Part shown: positions 35,633-48,635 of the stretch, piece after piece
Position numbering within the stretch: the first letter of the stretch is position 1
How the letters are laid out: every line of letters begins with the position of its first letter
Assembly: GCA_963170055.1 (NCBI GenBank)
Contig: CAUJGJ010000001.1
Coordinates: 1,699,501-1,763,500 of the forward strand
Length of the DNA: 64,000 nucleotides
Reading direction: 5' to 3'
From: Halisarca cf. caerulea
Lineage: Eukaryota; Porifera; Demospongiae; Chondrillida; Halisarcidae
Program-made: the position numbers and the translations under genes
Notes under the pieces: generated by a model
Told to the model about the DNA's origin: nothing
The model's database searches: none
What the model saw: only the letters and a program-made list of their open reading frames with translations

Positions 35633-36847
35633 ACACTAAACATGTATACTGTGTAGGTAGTATATATGTAACAGTATGCATTATCAGTGTTGATTTCAGT
35701 AGTATGGTACGTAAGATACCGATTATGTAATTGGAGAATATGGTGGCTTGGAACAGAAATAAAAATCAACCTCAAAATTGGTGAAAAGGGTAGCTACCAG
35801 TGAACCAATTAGCCTGAACTTTAAAAACCACTGGCTTCCAACACAAATTCGAATTTTTCCTACATACAGTATCTCTTCACCTTAAATGACACAGTCATTT
35901 TCCAAATTAGCCCATTTAGAGATGCCCTATCTTCCACTTACATTAGTGATTGTTGAGCACAATTTTATGGCAGATATCATTGCAGTTCGATGTAAACATA
36001 GACACAATTACTTGAACAACAAAATACGTATCCCATTCCTTGATTTGCATAATTATGCTTTACATGCAGAGTGTTAGTTGTCACTGACTTAGTTGTCACC
36101 AAGTTAGTATGCAATGTGGCACACAATTAACTCAACACACACCCTCAGGAATGATCTCGAGTAATTCCTATTTATATTATCCACAATGACTACCACGCTA
36201 ACACACACAGGATGCATACACAGGTGAATGATGTTGCGTTTCTGTATTATGCGATTGCTTGACTCAGTTCACATGAATGCCCTCTATATGTCATAGTTAC
36301 CATCGTGATATGACATTAAAATTTAACATATCAATGTGGATGGATGCTGCAAATCATAATAGCTATTTTTAACACACAACAAATGTTCTCATGGAGTAGA
36401 ATACATAAAGATAACACATGGCATACAGGGTTTCATGAAGGGGGTGGGGGGTGGGGGGGACATGGGGGGACTTGCCTTCCTTGGAAGGGAGGTACAGTCT
36501 TCCTACGCAAAATGATACCTTTGCCTTCCTTGCTGTTCACAAGAATACCCCCCCCCCCCCCGAGTCTCATTTCCAGACCCAGCTCCACCATTCTATCTCC
36601 CCCGTGCCACACATATAAACCCTAATTTCTCCAACAGGTTCTAAGTTGGTCCATGGTAAAGTAAACCGTAAGGTATCCTCACAAGGCTGCTAGCACTCCT
36701 GCAATGTATGCTCACCTTTCAAGTGCATCAACAGGCTACAACACCAGCTCACCTATGGAGAAAATGAAATCAATACAGTAGGATAAAATATTCAAAAAGC
36801 TACTGCAAGCGTACAAAATATTATATAAATTATTATTATATTCAACA

Positions 36848-37010
36848 CAGTATAACCTCTCTAATCGAGTCACTTTGGGACCAGAAGCATTTGGCCAGAT
36901 TAGAGAAGTATATTCCAATATATATGGGTGATTTTTGGGATCAAACCATATGGCCAGTTTAGCTGGTGTGATCGATTTCAAAAGGTTCAGATTATAGAGC
37001 AGTTTCACCA
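36848..37010. mobile_element. Decayed CAGTATAACCTCTCTAATC MITE
   Basis: Left cagtataacctctctaatcg, interior cactttgggaccagaagca and ggccagattagagaagt, right end agagcagtttcaccaca. Related to the copy at 1507. Confidence 0.45.
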
Positions 37011-37366
37011 CAGATTCACTGCATGCATACTATGTACATTAATATGTCATACAAATCAATACCTACATATGAACACGAAAAACTTTTGGAGTGTTAGGCT
37101 TCCTAGAATGGTACTTAAGGCTATTTAGACCACTCAAACAGGTACAGTATGAGAATGCACAGATTGCCACTGTAGCTGTGCATATACATATTATGTTCCA
37201 GAATAAAGTTTGAAGGTTGAGGGGGGGGGGGAACAAGCGGTCTTGCGGCCTTCTTACCCATTACCCCTCCCACTAAAATGACCTCTGTCTAATGATACAT
37301 ACAGTAAGTTGTAAAGTAAATACTCTTTGCCAACAACACACAAACAAACAGGTGCACAACACACAC

Positions 37367-37369
37367 ACA

Positions 37370-37422
<53 letters not shown>

Positions 37423-37443
37423 ACACACACACATACACACACA

Positions 37444-37499
<56 letters not shown>

Positions 37500-37511
37500 A
37501 ACACATACACA
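37367..37511. repeat. (AC)n microsatellite
   Basis: About 145 bp of CA repeats with periodic TA interruptions. Confidence 0.95.
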
Positions 37512-38424
37512 CGCTACTAATGTTCGTATGCAGAAGACACACATCAAATTCTACAATACTGATTAAAGACATGCAGGTAGCCATACTACATGCGTGTGAC
37601 ACAAGCGTCAAATATTACTTGTGTAAGTAAAAATGGCGACATGCTAATAGCCGAGTATTTTCAACATGCAATGATAAATCGTATGTTAAGTGTTATTTTA
37701 GAGAGCAAATTGATGGTTTAATGTAAGAGTGAAGTCCTGGATACTACAATGGTATCAACTCATGGAGAATATCCTAAGGCCACGCCCAATTCAACTGAAG
37801 ATTATTAGTATCAGATAGTTTGTCATCTCCTCCCAGATGCTCATACAAGGAATGGCCTATTTTACGGGTTATCTTCGGAAATCAACCACTTCAATACTTA
37901 TCTCACAAGCCTTGCAGGTAAGAATGTGTACATGAATGGCTAGACCCTCCTTAACATTTTCTAGTTACTTTGCAGTACTCTACCACCCATCGCTACTGTA
38001 CATGCGTATGTCCACTATTGTTGTGCTGTATGTATGCGTAGTGTGCACAATGATGTAAGCATAGATAGTGAAAAACCAAGTGCCTAAGTAAGCTCTCAGA
38101 GGCACTACTGGCACTGTTTTCTTCTTTTTAGCCTCCCCACCTGGGATCTGCTGCTTACACATGGTTGCTCTATTTTTAAAAGGAGTCCAATTTGTAAGAT
38201 TGAGCATGGTACCACAATAGCATTGTCCTTTAAGCTTTACGACAACCTGTGATCTTCCTGCAAGGCTGAATGCCATGTTTCATATTGGCTTGGTTTGTTT
38301 TACTAGTGTCTTTAGATTTCAGCCACTTCATCGCTATTTCGTCAACTTTTCGAGGAATTATTCACTCGATTGCTCACATCTGAACTAGACTATACTATTA
38401 TACCTTCGACTTCATAGGGTGTTA

Positions 38425-39270
38425 CAGGGTTTCATTTAAGGGGGAGGGGGCATTCGCCCCCCTTGCCAGAGTCTCTTCCCCCACCCCCCACCCCCCTTGG
38501 AAATTAGGTGAGCCTATTTATATTCAAAGAGGTAAATTGAATACAGAATTGAACTCAACACAAATAAGGAATATAAAAGGAGAATGTAGTGTTCTAGAAA
38601 CCCAAACAGCTGTTCTTCTACCTTTTCTGTTCCACATATCTACAGTCTCTTCAAGGTCAAAGAGTAATTAGCATCTTTTGTGCCAACAATCTTAGTCAGC
38701 ATCAGATCTAATAGGTGCAAGTGTTATAGGGGTGTACTTCTCCAAAGTACCCTATCAGAACCATTGGTCCATAGGCAGGGTTCAGTCCAGTGGGGGAAGG
38801 GGGGGGGGGGGGGGGAGCTTCCACCCCAGACCCCTCTAACTATATATGTACCCCTACGACACTACGATGTACATATCCGCACATCCTTACATCACTGCAC
38901 TGCATGTGTTTTTTATAGACATTAGGATACCACGTCCATATAAAACTACCGGCATGTCTTGCACAGCAGACATGAACTGTGATACTGAAGCTTACCCCCA
39001 AAAAGTTAATCCTAGATAGAACCCTGATATTATACGTAGGTGCTGAGAGTCAGATCAGCACCAGAAATCTGGTCATTTCATCATGTCATTTGAGAACCAC
39101 AAATGAGTCTGAAAATACACCTCTTAGGGTATAAATTCAAAAATTTCATGGGGGAGCATGCCCCCCAGACCCCCCTAGAAGGCGTGCTATCGCACACACT
39201 CCTTTCGTCCCCCATTTTTTCAGAAGTATTGTTTTGCCCCCTATGCCCATTTTTCTAAATGAAACCCTGT
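38425..39270. mobile_element. TIR element with CAGGGTTTCATTTA ends
   Basis: Left acagggtttcatttaagg and right cctaaatgaaaccctgt-type end (39257-39270) are inverted repeats about 850 bp apart. The interior has G- and C-rich runs and no coding frame. Partial left ends recur near 36429 and 58769. Confidence 0.6.
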
Positions 39271-39375
39271 GTTCATTTACGTGTATTTTTACTCATACAA
39301 GTACACACGAACCATCTGCATGTCACACACGAGTTCCTGGTTACCTATCTTTAATCAGTACAGTGAAATATCACC

Positions 39376-39460
39376 GGTGGAGGGGAGTCAACACTACATA
39401 ATTCTTCATATCAACACAATGGAGGACCACCACCACTAGAGTTTGTATGCCAGGTGAACT
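39376..39460 (+). pseudogene. Relic of receptor tail type III, 3' end
   Basis: ggtggaggggagtcaacact onward, then caacacaatggaggaccacc, match the last codons of the gene 1 tail (about 6513-6595), followed by a derivative of its 3' flank. The Tyr codons are partly lost and the frame is short. Confidence 0.75.
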
Positions 39461-39764
39461 AGACTGTAGGAACAGTGGATGCGTGTACAGTGGATGGGTA
39501 GGAACAGTGAGTGGGTAGGGGCATATTTTAGCACAGCCAACACAATTTCACTTGGTCATTTTTGGGAACATCTGTCCCTGAGTATTCTCATACAGCCAGC
39601 CCCTTTTCCTGTTCTATTCACTTCTATTTGAGGGAACAGAAGTCAAAAAAGGGAAATTAAAGAAGTTGGCTATGCCAGACTAATCCTTAGAATGATTGAA
39701 CAACATTGGGTTGGCTACACTAGACTAGCAGAGACAGTTGATGAGTACTAGGAAAAGTACGTGG

Positions 39765-40440
39765 GTAGATGAGAACAGTGGGTGGATGAGAACAGAGGGT
39801 GGATGGGAGCAGAGGGTGGATGGGAGCAGAGGGTGGATGGGAACAGAGGGTGGATGGGAGCAGAGGGTGGATGGGTGAGTAGGAACAGTGGGTGGATGGG
39901 AACAGAGGGTAGATCAACACAGGGGGGATGGGAACAGTGAGTGAGTAGGATCAGTGGGTGGATAAGAACAGAGGGTAGATGGGAGCAGAGGGTGGATGGG
40001 AGCAGAGGGTGGATGGGTGAGTAGGAATAGTGGGTGGATGGGAACACAGGGTGGATGGGTGAGTAGGAATAGTGGGTGGATGGGAACACAGGGTGGATGG
40101 GAACAGTGAGTGTGTAGGAACAGTGGGTGGGTAGGAATGGAGGGTGGATGGGAACAGTGGGTGGGTGGGAATGGAGGGTGGGTGGGAACAGTGAGTGTGT
40201 AGGAACAGTGGGTGGGGGGAAGGAGGGTGGGGGAAGGAGGGTGGATGGGAACAGAGGGTGATAGGAACAGAGGGTGAGTGGGAACGGAGGTGGATGGGAA
40301 CAGTGGTAGGGTGGGAATAGTGGGTTGGGAACAGTGGGTGAGTGGGAAAGGTGGGTGGATGGGAACAGTGGATGGGTGGGAACGGAGGGTAGATGGGAAT
40401 GGTGGGTGGGTGAGAAAAGGGGTGGGTGGAAACAGGCTGG
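39765..40440. repeat. GGGTGGATGGGAACAGA minisatellite
   Basis: About 40 variable copies of a 16-17 bp G-rich unit (gggtggatgggaacaga, gggtggatgggagcaga, gagtgggtaggaacagt). The unit resembles aggaacagtggatg in the 3' flank of the tail relic to its left, from which it probably expanded. Pro/Ser-rich open frames across it are artefacts. Confidence 0.9.
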
Positions 40441-40444
40441 GGGT

Positions 40445-40600
40445 TAGGACGTACTGCTGGAGGAGACCGTTACCCCTAACAACACTCAACTACAGCAGAC
40501 ACACACACCTAACACCACACCAGTGGAGGGGAGTCAACACTACACAACTCTTAACACCAACACAATGGAGGACCATCACTACCAGAGACCACATGTAATA
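40445..40600 (+). pseudogene. Relic of receptor tail type III, penultimate part
   Basis: About 150 bp nearly identical to 6439-6588 in gene 1 (gacgtactgctggaggagac ... gaccatcactaccagaga). It carries a small change in the first Val-Asn-Pro codons (gttacccctaac against gtcaaccctaac) and loses the terminal Tyr-Ala-Asn. It has no transmembrane exon and is not expressed as a receptor from what is visible. Confidence 0.8.
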
Positions 40601-41687
40601 AACACTGCATGCACCTTCCATGGTAGGTCATGTGCATAGAATCTCAAAAGCCACTGCTTCAATCTGTCTCAGCTACAAGCATACAAGTTCCATATGCAGT
40701 ATCACAATGCAACAGGCACTGTCTTGATACAGAAGTCAGGGTCACTTGCCCATGGTAAACTGATCCATGGGCTAACTCAATGAATTTAATGCATGTCAGA
40801 ATAAGGACTACCTGCCTTTGGACCACAACCACCCACACTTGAACAGCTGGTCTCACCATAGTAGGGAGGTGGTATTATGGAGTTTGCACTGTAGTGCATG
40901 GAGCATGCACACACTCTAAAACACTCAACAAAGGCCATACCAACAGGCACATAAGCTTTGTACAAGGTGTACACATCACATTCCAGCTTGTACATACGTA
41001 TCCCATGTTCTACAGCATATGTAGAATACAGATTGAATGTATAAACACCCTCAAAATCTGGTTGGGTGCAAGCTTATACCTACCAAAGCCTTCCACATCA
41101 CTGACATGAAGCTTGAGATTCCCATTCCAACTTCAAATTTCAAACTAGACCATACACTGCAGACAACACATTTGTTCATGAAATCATTCACCTGGTATTT
41201 ACCACAGCACATGGCACACTACGTATACATACATACCAGATATGGTAATGGAACAAAGTGCTTGCTCTACACACAACTACTCGGCATTGTGAGCAGAAAT
41301 TACGAAAAACACCAGATCCCATTGTGAAACTATGTCAGGTGGCCATATCTATACTGAAACTGATACAGAAAAATCAAGTTTTCAGTACCCTCAAATTAAA
41401 TCAACACCTTAAGCCCCATTGTTGTCCATTTAACTCAATAAATAGAAGTCGTAGGAATTGTGTAAACATGGAAAAGCATAATACTATTATGAGTACTGTA
41501 TTAGTGCTCACATGCACAATGTAAGGACATGGGCAGCCTTACAGGTCCCAACTGACCATTATAGGGGAGTTACCCACTCCACCTCCCCCACTTGTGGTCA
41601 GTCAAATATGCCAGTTCACCAAAACTGGGACCCAAAGAGAATATTCATAAGCTGCCTACACAAACACTCCAGGTGATCAACAGGAAA

Positions 41688-44600
41688 ATGGGAGCAGGGA
41701 GCTACAGTAGAGAGGGAAAGACTCTAAAGTTGCTCACTTTGACAGCAGTGATAGGTGAGACCTGTCTACTGCATATGCTGTATAGTGTAGCAAATCAACT
41801 ATGCTTATCCTTTCTCTTCACACTACAGTTCTTTGTCAAGGACAAAATGGTAAGATGATCACAGCAGAGGTGCACACACCTTGTCTCAATACTACAGCAG
41901 GGCTTGTGACACTGTACACTAGTACAACACCTCAGTAGTTGTCCACTACTTGCTTGTGGCAATATCCCACTTGTCTGGGACTAACATAGTGCACAGTATA
42001 CAGTGAAACCTCTGTAACTCGGCCACCTTGGGACCAAGAGAAGTTGGCCAGATTAGAGAGGTGGTCAGAAATTACAGGTTCATTCCAACATGTGGGTAAC
42101 CCCTGGGACTAGACAAAATGGCCAGTTTAGACAGTGTGGCCAGCTCATAGAGGCCTGGATTAGAGAGGCTTCACTCTACACACCTTCCTACCTCCTCCCT
42201 CTCAGTGACCGTGGTCTTGGATGTGTACACTCCCACTTCTACACTGGATAACAACACTACTCTACAATTGGGGACAACCTGCATCCTCCTCTGTAGGACT
42301 GGAGGACTACCACATGGGACAGACTACAACTACACATGGACATGTCCTAACGGACCTTGTACCATTGGACAAGGAACAAACACCAACAGAGACACCTATG
42401 GGGACAGACTCTTACTCAACATACTCTCATACAGTGATGCAGGGACCTACACCTGTCAAGTTAGATTAGCTACAACAGGTCAACTACTGGGAATGGATCA
42501 GTTTGTACTGGGAGTGGAAGGTACAGTTGGGTAGTGTCTAAGATGGGGAAGTCTTGCGGTTATTGAGGGCAAATGAATAACAGCACATTACCTTACCATT
42601 GGCAAACTCAAGATACTGTACATGCCATTGGACGTACATGATATTAAGGTGTAAGCTGAGGGCACGTGCTCTGATATCAACAAGCTGGCCCAACCAGCTA
42701 CAACTTCTGACAAGCTTGAACAAACTCTGCACAACCTTGTGACGAGGTAGTGACAAGAGTGTCATTTTCATATAGGACCTAAAATGCTAAAGGGATATGT
42801 CAAATCCTGTATTATTCCTCTAGTGAGGTTGTTATCACAGACTACTGTAGGTGATATCAGTCTAATGGTAATCATGGATACACATATCTAAATAAGTGAT
42901 AATTTATTCAACATTACCTAGTGGTAGTAGAATTGTGAGGGAGTAAATAGTACTGATGAGCATTTAGAATAATAAATTATACTTGAGTGCAGCTTTGAGG
43001 GCACCAAAAACAGGACTTACAATTAAGCTGTAGTTGTTTCCAGCCACCTTACCAAACTAAACTTACTAGAATGCACGCAAACTAGTGGAAGACAATTACA
43101 TTCAAGTCTAAACAAAAAGCATGACAAGGGGTACTTGGATCACAATGATTCAGAGAGAGAGGATGCTAGCATGTTAACCCTAACAGCCCTGAGGTATTTT
43201 CTGGGCGGGAGTTGGTTGAAGAGGGGTAAGAATAACATACATACTGTATGCATACACTAAAATGTGGACAAATTCACACTATGAGAACACATGTGCTAAA
43301 TCTTCCATACTGAAACTATGGAAAAGTCTATTGCTTACAAAGGTTTAAGTCTGGCATTCTATATTGTGCTTCGTATAGCCCTACTGTGTTGTCCAACCAT
43401 ACAGTCACACATTTATCTAACGAACAACTTACTGTCATGTTGATATTATCTGGCACTTTGGTGGCAATGCAATTGGCTTCTGACAAAAGTCACACACACA
43501 ATTTAGTAATTTTGACAATGCACGTATTGCACGTACATAGAGAATACACATTTAGTACTGGCAGCCATATTGATGATGTCAATGGAGTGTGCATTGGTAT
43601 TCTTCCAATACAAAATGCTATTATACGGCACAGTCAAGTGTCACTAAGAAAAACTTTAGGGGATGTCCCCTATGGCAGACACTGCATACATACATATAGC
43701 TTAGATAACTTGTTATAAACGTGAACTGAACTCAGAATACTATGTACAAAGTAGGAAAATTTAGCAGACTAGTGCTTAAATTACAATAATATTATGCACA
43801 AATAATATCCATAAGGGAGTCCAATGCAATGTTTGTGTTAACTGTAACATGAGTAGTTGTGATACTTATGACTGTCAGCCATGTTTTACAATAGTAATCT
43901 GTGAAATATGGTCAACGAACAAAGATCTGCACTATTCACACTGGAATATGTAATTTCCTGTTGCAAAGTGATGTGTGAAAATCACACAAGTACACATTAT
44001 ACTCAAAATTTCTCACTATACGGTAGTCAAGGACTCCATATTGTGGACATTCACAGTAAAGGGTCCCAAACTGTCTCTATGAGGAGCTGTTTCCGTTAAA
44101 TCATTTTGGCTTCATGACCAATAATAATTATTCTCACATAATTCCAAATAAATTTCATTCCCAAATGTCTTGTGTATGTGAATAGTCCAGGTTGACAAGC
44201 AATAAAGTATGTATGTCATACTTGGAATAACACCCTGGCAAGTATCCTGAATTTTCACTCACAAATCTATTGCCAGTAAAATGACATGATTCTCTCCCTG
44301 GGAAACCTACATGTAGGTTTCAGAACAATGCATGCCTTCTCTGCAACAATTCAAACTATTCATGTATTCAAGAAACAATGGCTGGTGAACTGCCACTAGA
44401 TCCCTTGCACATTACATGCAAGACAACTGAACTATCATATTGCGGGAAAATTTCAGGGTAAAACTTTTGCAAGTGGCTCCATTTCGCGAATTCCGTGAAT
44501 ATTTTCACAAATCCTTAAATTTCAGGAGGCCATTTTTTACTTAGACGATGGCAAAAAAAGTAGCTCTTGTGTGTATTGTGTGAACGAAATGGCTCAAGAC

Positions 44601-46442
44601 CAAGACGTTTGCACCATTAAAACTTCACACAAAGATTCGAAGTTTGTAATTGGCTGTCAAGCTTCAGGAGTGTACACTCCACTTGATTGTCTCGTTTGTA
44701 GAACTGAAAACATGATGTATAGCATCACTAACTTTTCTAGAAACAGCTAACAAAATCTCAGAGTCAACTGCAATTGAACCAAATTTGAAATCAAATGCAG
44801 TAAAGAACAATGGTGAGTTGCCTAGCATGTACATACTACACGTGAGCCCAACGTAACCATGGATGACTGAAATAAAGTCCTAAGATTTTGTAAATCGGAA
44901 TTTTTCACATGTTGGGATATTCGCAAAATTTGTGAAAATATTAATCCGCAAAAATTTCCCACTATATAATTCATGGAGATGTTTATGGAACAGCATATTC
45001 ATTATTGTACTATTTACATACAGCATGCTCATATGCTTACATTGTCTGTGTAAGAAGCATTTGCTTTCTGTATATATTCATGCTACAGGTGGTATTGTCC
45101 TCCACAGTGGGACCAACCTCATTCCAAACAATGACTTCATCACTAGTGTACAAGACATCACCTCTAGTACAACCATCACCATACGATGTACTTCACACCA
45201 ACAACCTCATTGGAGGGGACCCAATGGACAGACACTACCAACAATACAAAACAGCACACTCCATCAGATCCTCAATGGGAACACATCAATACTTACTGTT
45301 GACACTAACAATCTCAACAACTTCACTAATGGAAGGTTCTCCTGTGACACTACACAACACACAACTAATGTCAACCTGTACATTGGACCAGGAGGTGAGG
45401 GGGGAGATATACTGTATGTAGGTGGGCCAATACGTATAGTGTAATGTAATGTACTGCAGTAATATTACCCCTTGCTTTTCTCTTATATAAATTAATATAC
45501 ATATATGTTCAACATGCAGAGTCACTGCCAACACCAGGAGCTACCGGGCGTTCCAATGGCACTCACACCATAATAAGTCCAACACTAGAGGCACTCACTC
45601 AAGCAAACAGATTCATTGTCAGTTATCAACGTCAAGATCTCAATGTACCACTCGATGTGGAGTATCAAGAGGCAGTGGTTACTGGAGGCAATACTGAAAT
45701 AGTCAAAGAGACATCTATACCAGGAGTGATGTACCACGTACTGGTGCGGGCTGTAAATGGTAGTCAGTACAGTTATACGCCAGTGACATTAACACCAATT
45801 CTATTGCAATTAGCACAAGGTACGTAAGGCATTCACAGACAATATTGAGTGGTACCTATTCCCATATGATAAATATATATATTGTATGACTACTATACAG
45901 TAAATCATTTCCGTCCAGCTTCCTCCAAACCAAGATTCCTCACTGTCACAACAACATTCACTCAAGGATTACAGCTCAACTGGATACCACCAAAACAACC
46001 CAATGGACCAATTCAATATCAACTCAACTATGGAACCAATACCACACAATTCACTACAGTAACAGTTAATACAACTGGTGATGACACCTACTACAACCTA
46101 ACTGGACTACAACAGAACACTACATATTACATCAGAGTGGTGGCTGTTAGCTATATGACACTCAATGGAGTAGCAAGGACTGAGGGAGAATGGATTACAG
46201 CTACTACAGAGAGTGAAGGTTTGAATAGTTACAGTAGTTATGACATTCTTGCAGCCTAACAATTAAGTCACATCTTCATAAAGGATGCCTTTCCTATATA
46301 ATTACTGTAAAGCCACATTTCTTTACAAATGATAATGATAATATAATTTTGGCCATTGCTTTGGCGAAATCACTACACACACACATGCACTCATGCATGT
46401 ATACACAAACACATGCACACATGCACACATGTACACACACAT

Positions 46443-46530
<88 letters not shown>

Positions 46531-48584
46531 TAACAGAATTAGAATACCATTAAAGAGTGTTTCCTTCCCTTCCTAAATATAGTCTTGTCTTCAACTACAT
46601 CAAGTATCACAATGGCCACCTCAACACTAACTGCTGCAATAAGTACACCTACACCTACACCTACTACAACTGGCAGTGTACCAACAATTTCAAGTACCAA
46701 CAGTAAGCACATGTGTATGTACGTATACAGTATGTACATATGTGGATCATGTGGGCATAAATCTAAGTACACATACAGCTAGATGGGCATAGAGCTAGAA
46801 AAAGTTTGGATGGACTGGGTGCAGTGTGCAAATTCTACAGCACACAAATATATTGCAGTGTTACAGTATGTAATTTACGAAATGGGATGTACAAATTTGC
46901 ACACTGTACCCAGTCCATCCAAACTCTGTCTAGCTCTACGACCATCTAGCTCCATGTACATGCCTAGCCCTATGCCCATCTCTCCCTATGCCATATCTAA
47001 CCCTGTGTAACAAACACTCCCGCTCTCTGTGTCCATTGCTCTTTGGCAATTGGCAAATTTTCATATCAACATCGCTTTTCATTCAGTTGAGCAATTTCTT
47101 GCCCCTGTGTGCATTTTATGCATAATAATGCATATTTGCCATATTTGCTAAACTCAACATTGACATTGAAGTATCCAAATAAAACAACATGTGGTGCAAA
47201 AGGACCGTTCCCCTAATAATATAAAGCAATGTAAGGCATCATGCTGAACTGAAGTGTACTTGGGTAATTAGCATGATTTGCAAATGTAGTGAGTGCACCT
47301 ATACCTATGCCGTGGAAATGGGTTACAAATGATAATACGTAAATTTCATAGTATACGTACGTATGTACGGTCTTCATACCAATCACAAACCTGTTCAAAA
47401 AATGTAAGAATTATAAGACCTGAATAAAAATCCTTTACAATGGAAACAAGTAATTCAGGTAAAAAACCCGTGGGGCTGCCGCCCCTCGTCTGGAATTACT
47501 TGTATGTTATAACAATTTATCTCGGCAACAATGGTATCAGGTTTACGATAGTTTTTTATCCTTCAGCTTGTAATTTTCACCTTCATTACAATTTTGAAGA
47601 AAATTCGCTTCATTTTAGGAGGGTTTCAGCCACAGTTTTATCCGTCAGGATAAAAATTCCAACAAACTTCCTGTTGCATATATATACAGTGAGACCTCAC
47701 TTATCCGCACCTCACTAAACCGGTTCCCTCACCATCCGCATCATTTCCTCCCAAAACGAATGTGCGCAATACATTTTAACCTCGATTAACCGGAAACCTC
47801 GCTATCCGCATCCAGCCATGTTTTCTGTATACTGTTGGATACTAGTCAGTATAATTTTCCCTCTTTTATCCGTTGGTTTACACCTGGAGTGAAACTTTGT
47901 GTAGTCTTTCTGTTCTTTTCGAGCTGTGTCTACCTGAGATGGCCTCTAGTTTGCCCTTGAAACGTCCAAGGAACTCCTTAAATGCCAGTAAGAAGAAGTA
48001 AATCTGTCTTTACAAGCAAGCACACCCGAAGGCTACGTATGACGGAATCCAAGCGCACTTTGAGAAGGACTGGGGATTTAAGGTTGGTCTTTTCACCATT
48101 GATGATGTTTGGCATACTCGAAGTGCATGGTTGAAAGTAGAAGATGACAGCAAGGTATGCCGTACCCGAACGCCGAAGAACCAAAGCATGGAAGATTCGG
48201 AAGCACTTGCAATTTCTCAACACGAAAAACTTGGTTGGTGCAAAGCAAACAAGTATTTTTGACTTCTTTTCTAAATAGGCCAAGATTTTCATCGTATTAT
48301 ACTTATTATTGACCAGGCCACTGAGAACTGTGACTGCATGATTTGTTTTATTTATAGTACATTGGTGTATGACACATGTAGTACTGTATACTTGTGATTG
48401 TTTTTGTTTGTTGCTTAATAGTTTGATTGATTTGAAGTTCCATGGGTACAGTACATTTGCATGTTAAAAATAGTGGTGAGACTTGCAAAAACGTGTGTAC
48501 AATACCGCACCATCACTTATCCAGTTCCCTCACTTTATCCGCAAATTCATTCAAAACGGACGTGTGCGGATAAGTGAGGTCTGA

Positions 48585-48635
<51 letters not shown>

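Larger units (their letters stand above)
34210..41687. other. Long spacer between receptor genes 4 and 5
   Basis: 7.5 kb with no intact gene. From left to right: MITE 34657-35224, hairpin 35507-35632, a weak MITE at 36848-37010, G/C homopolymer runs near 36430-36560 and 37220, (AC)n 37367-37511, a TIR element at 38425-39270, tail-type-III relics at 39376-39460 and 40445-40600 around a minisatellite, then the 5' flank of gene 5 (from about 40845). A minus-strand open frame at 37980-38276 has no recognisable domain. Confidence 0.6.

Noticed and set aside
37980..38276. Minus-strand open frame of 98 codons (starts MAFSLAGRSQ)
   Set aside because: No domain, no splice context that could be confirmed and no copy elsewhere in the window; left as unsupported.
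39914..40489. Pro/Ser/His-rich minus-strand open frames of up to 191 codons
   Set aside because: They are translations of the G-rich minisatellite and have no start context, domain or homologue.
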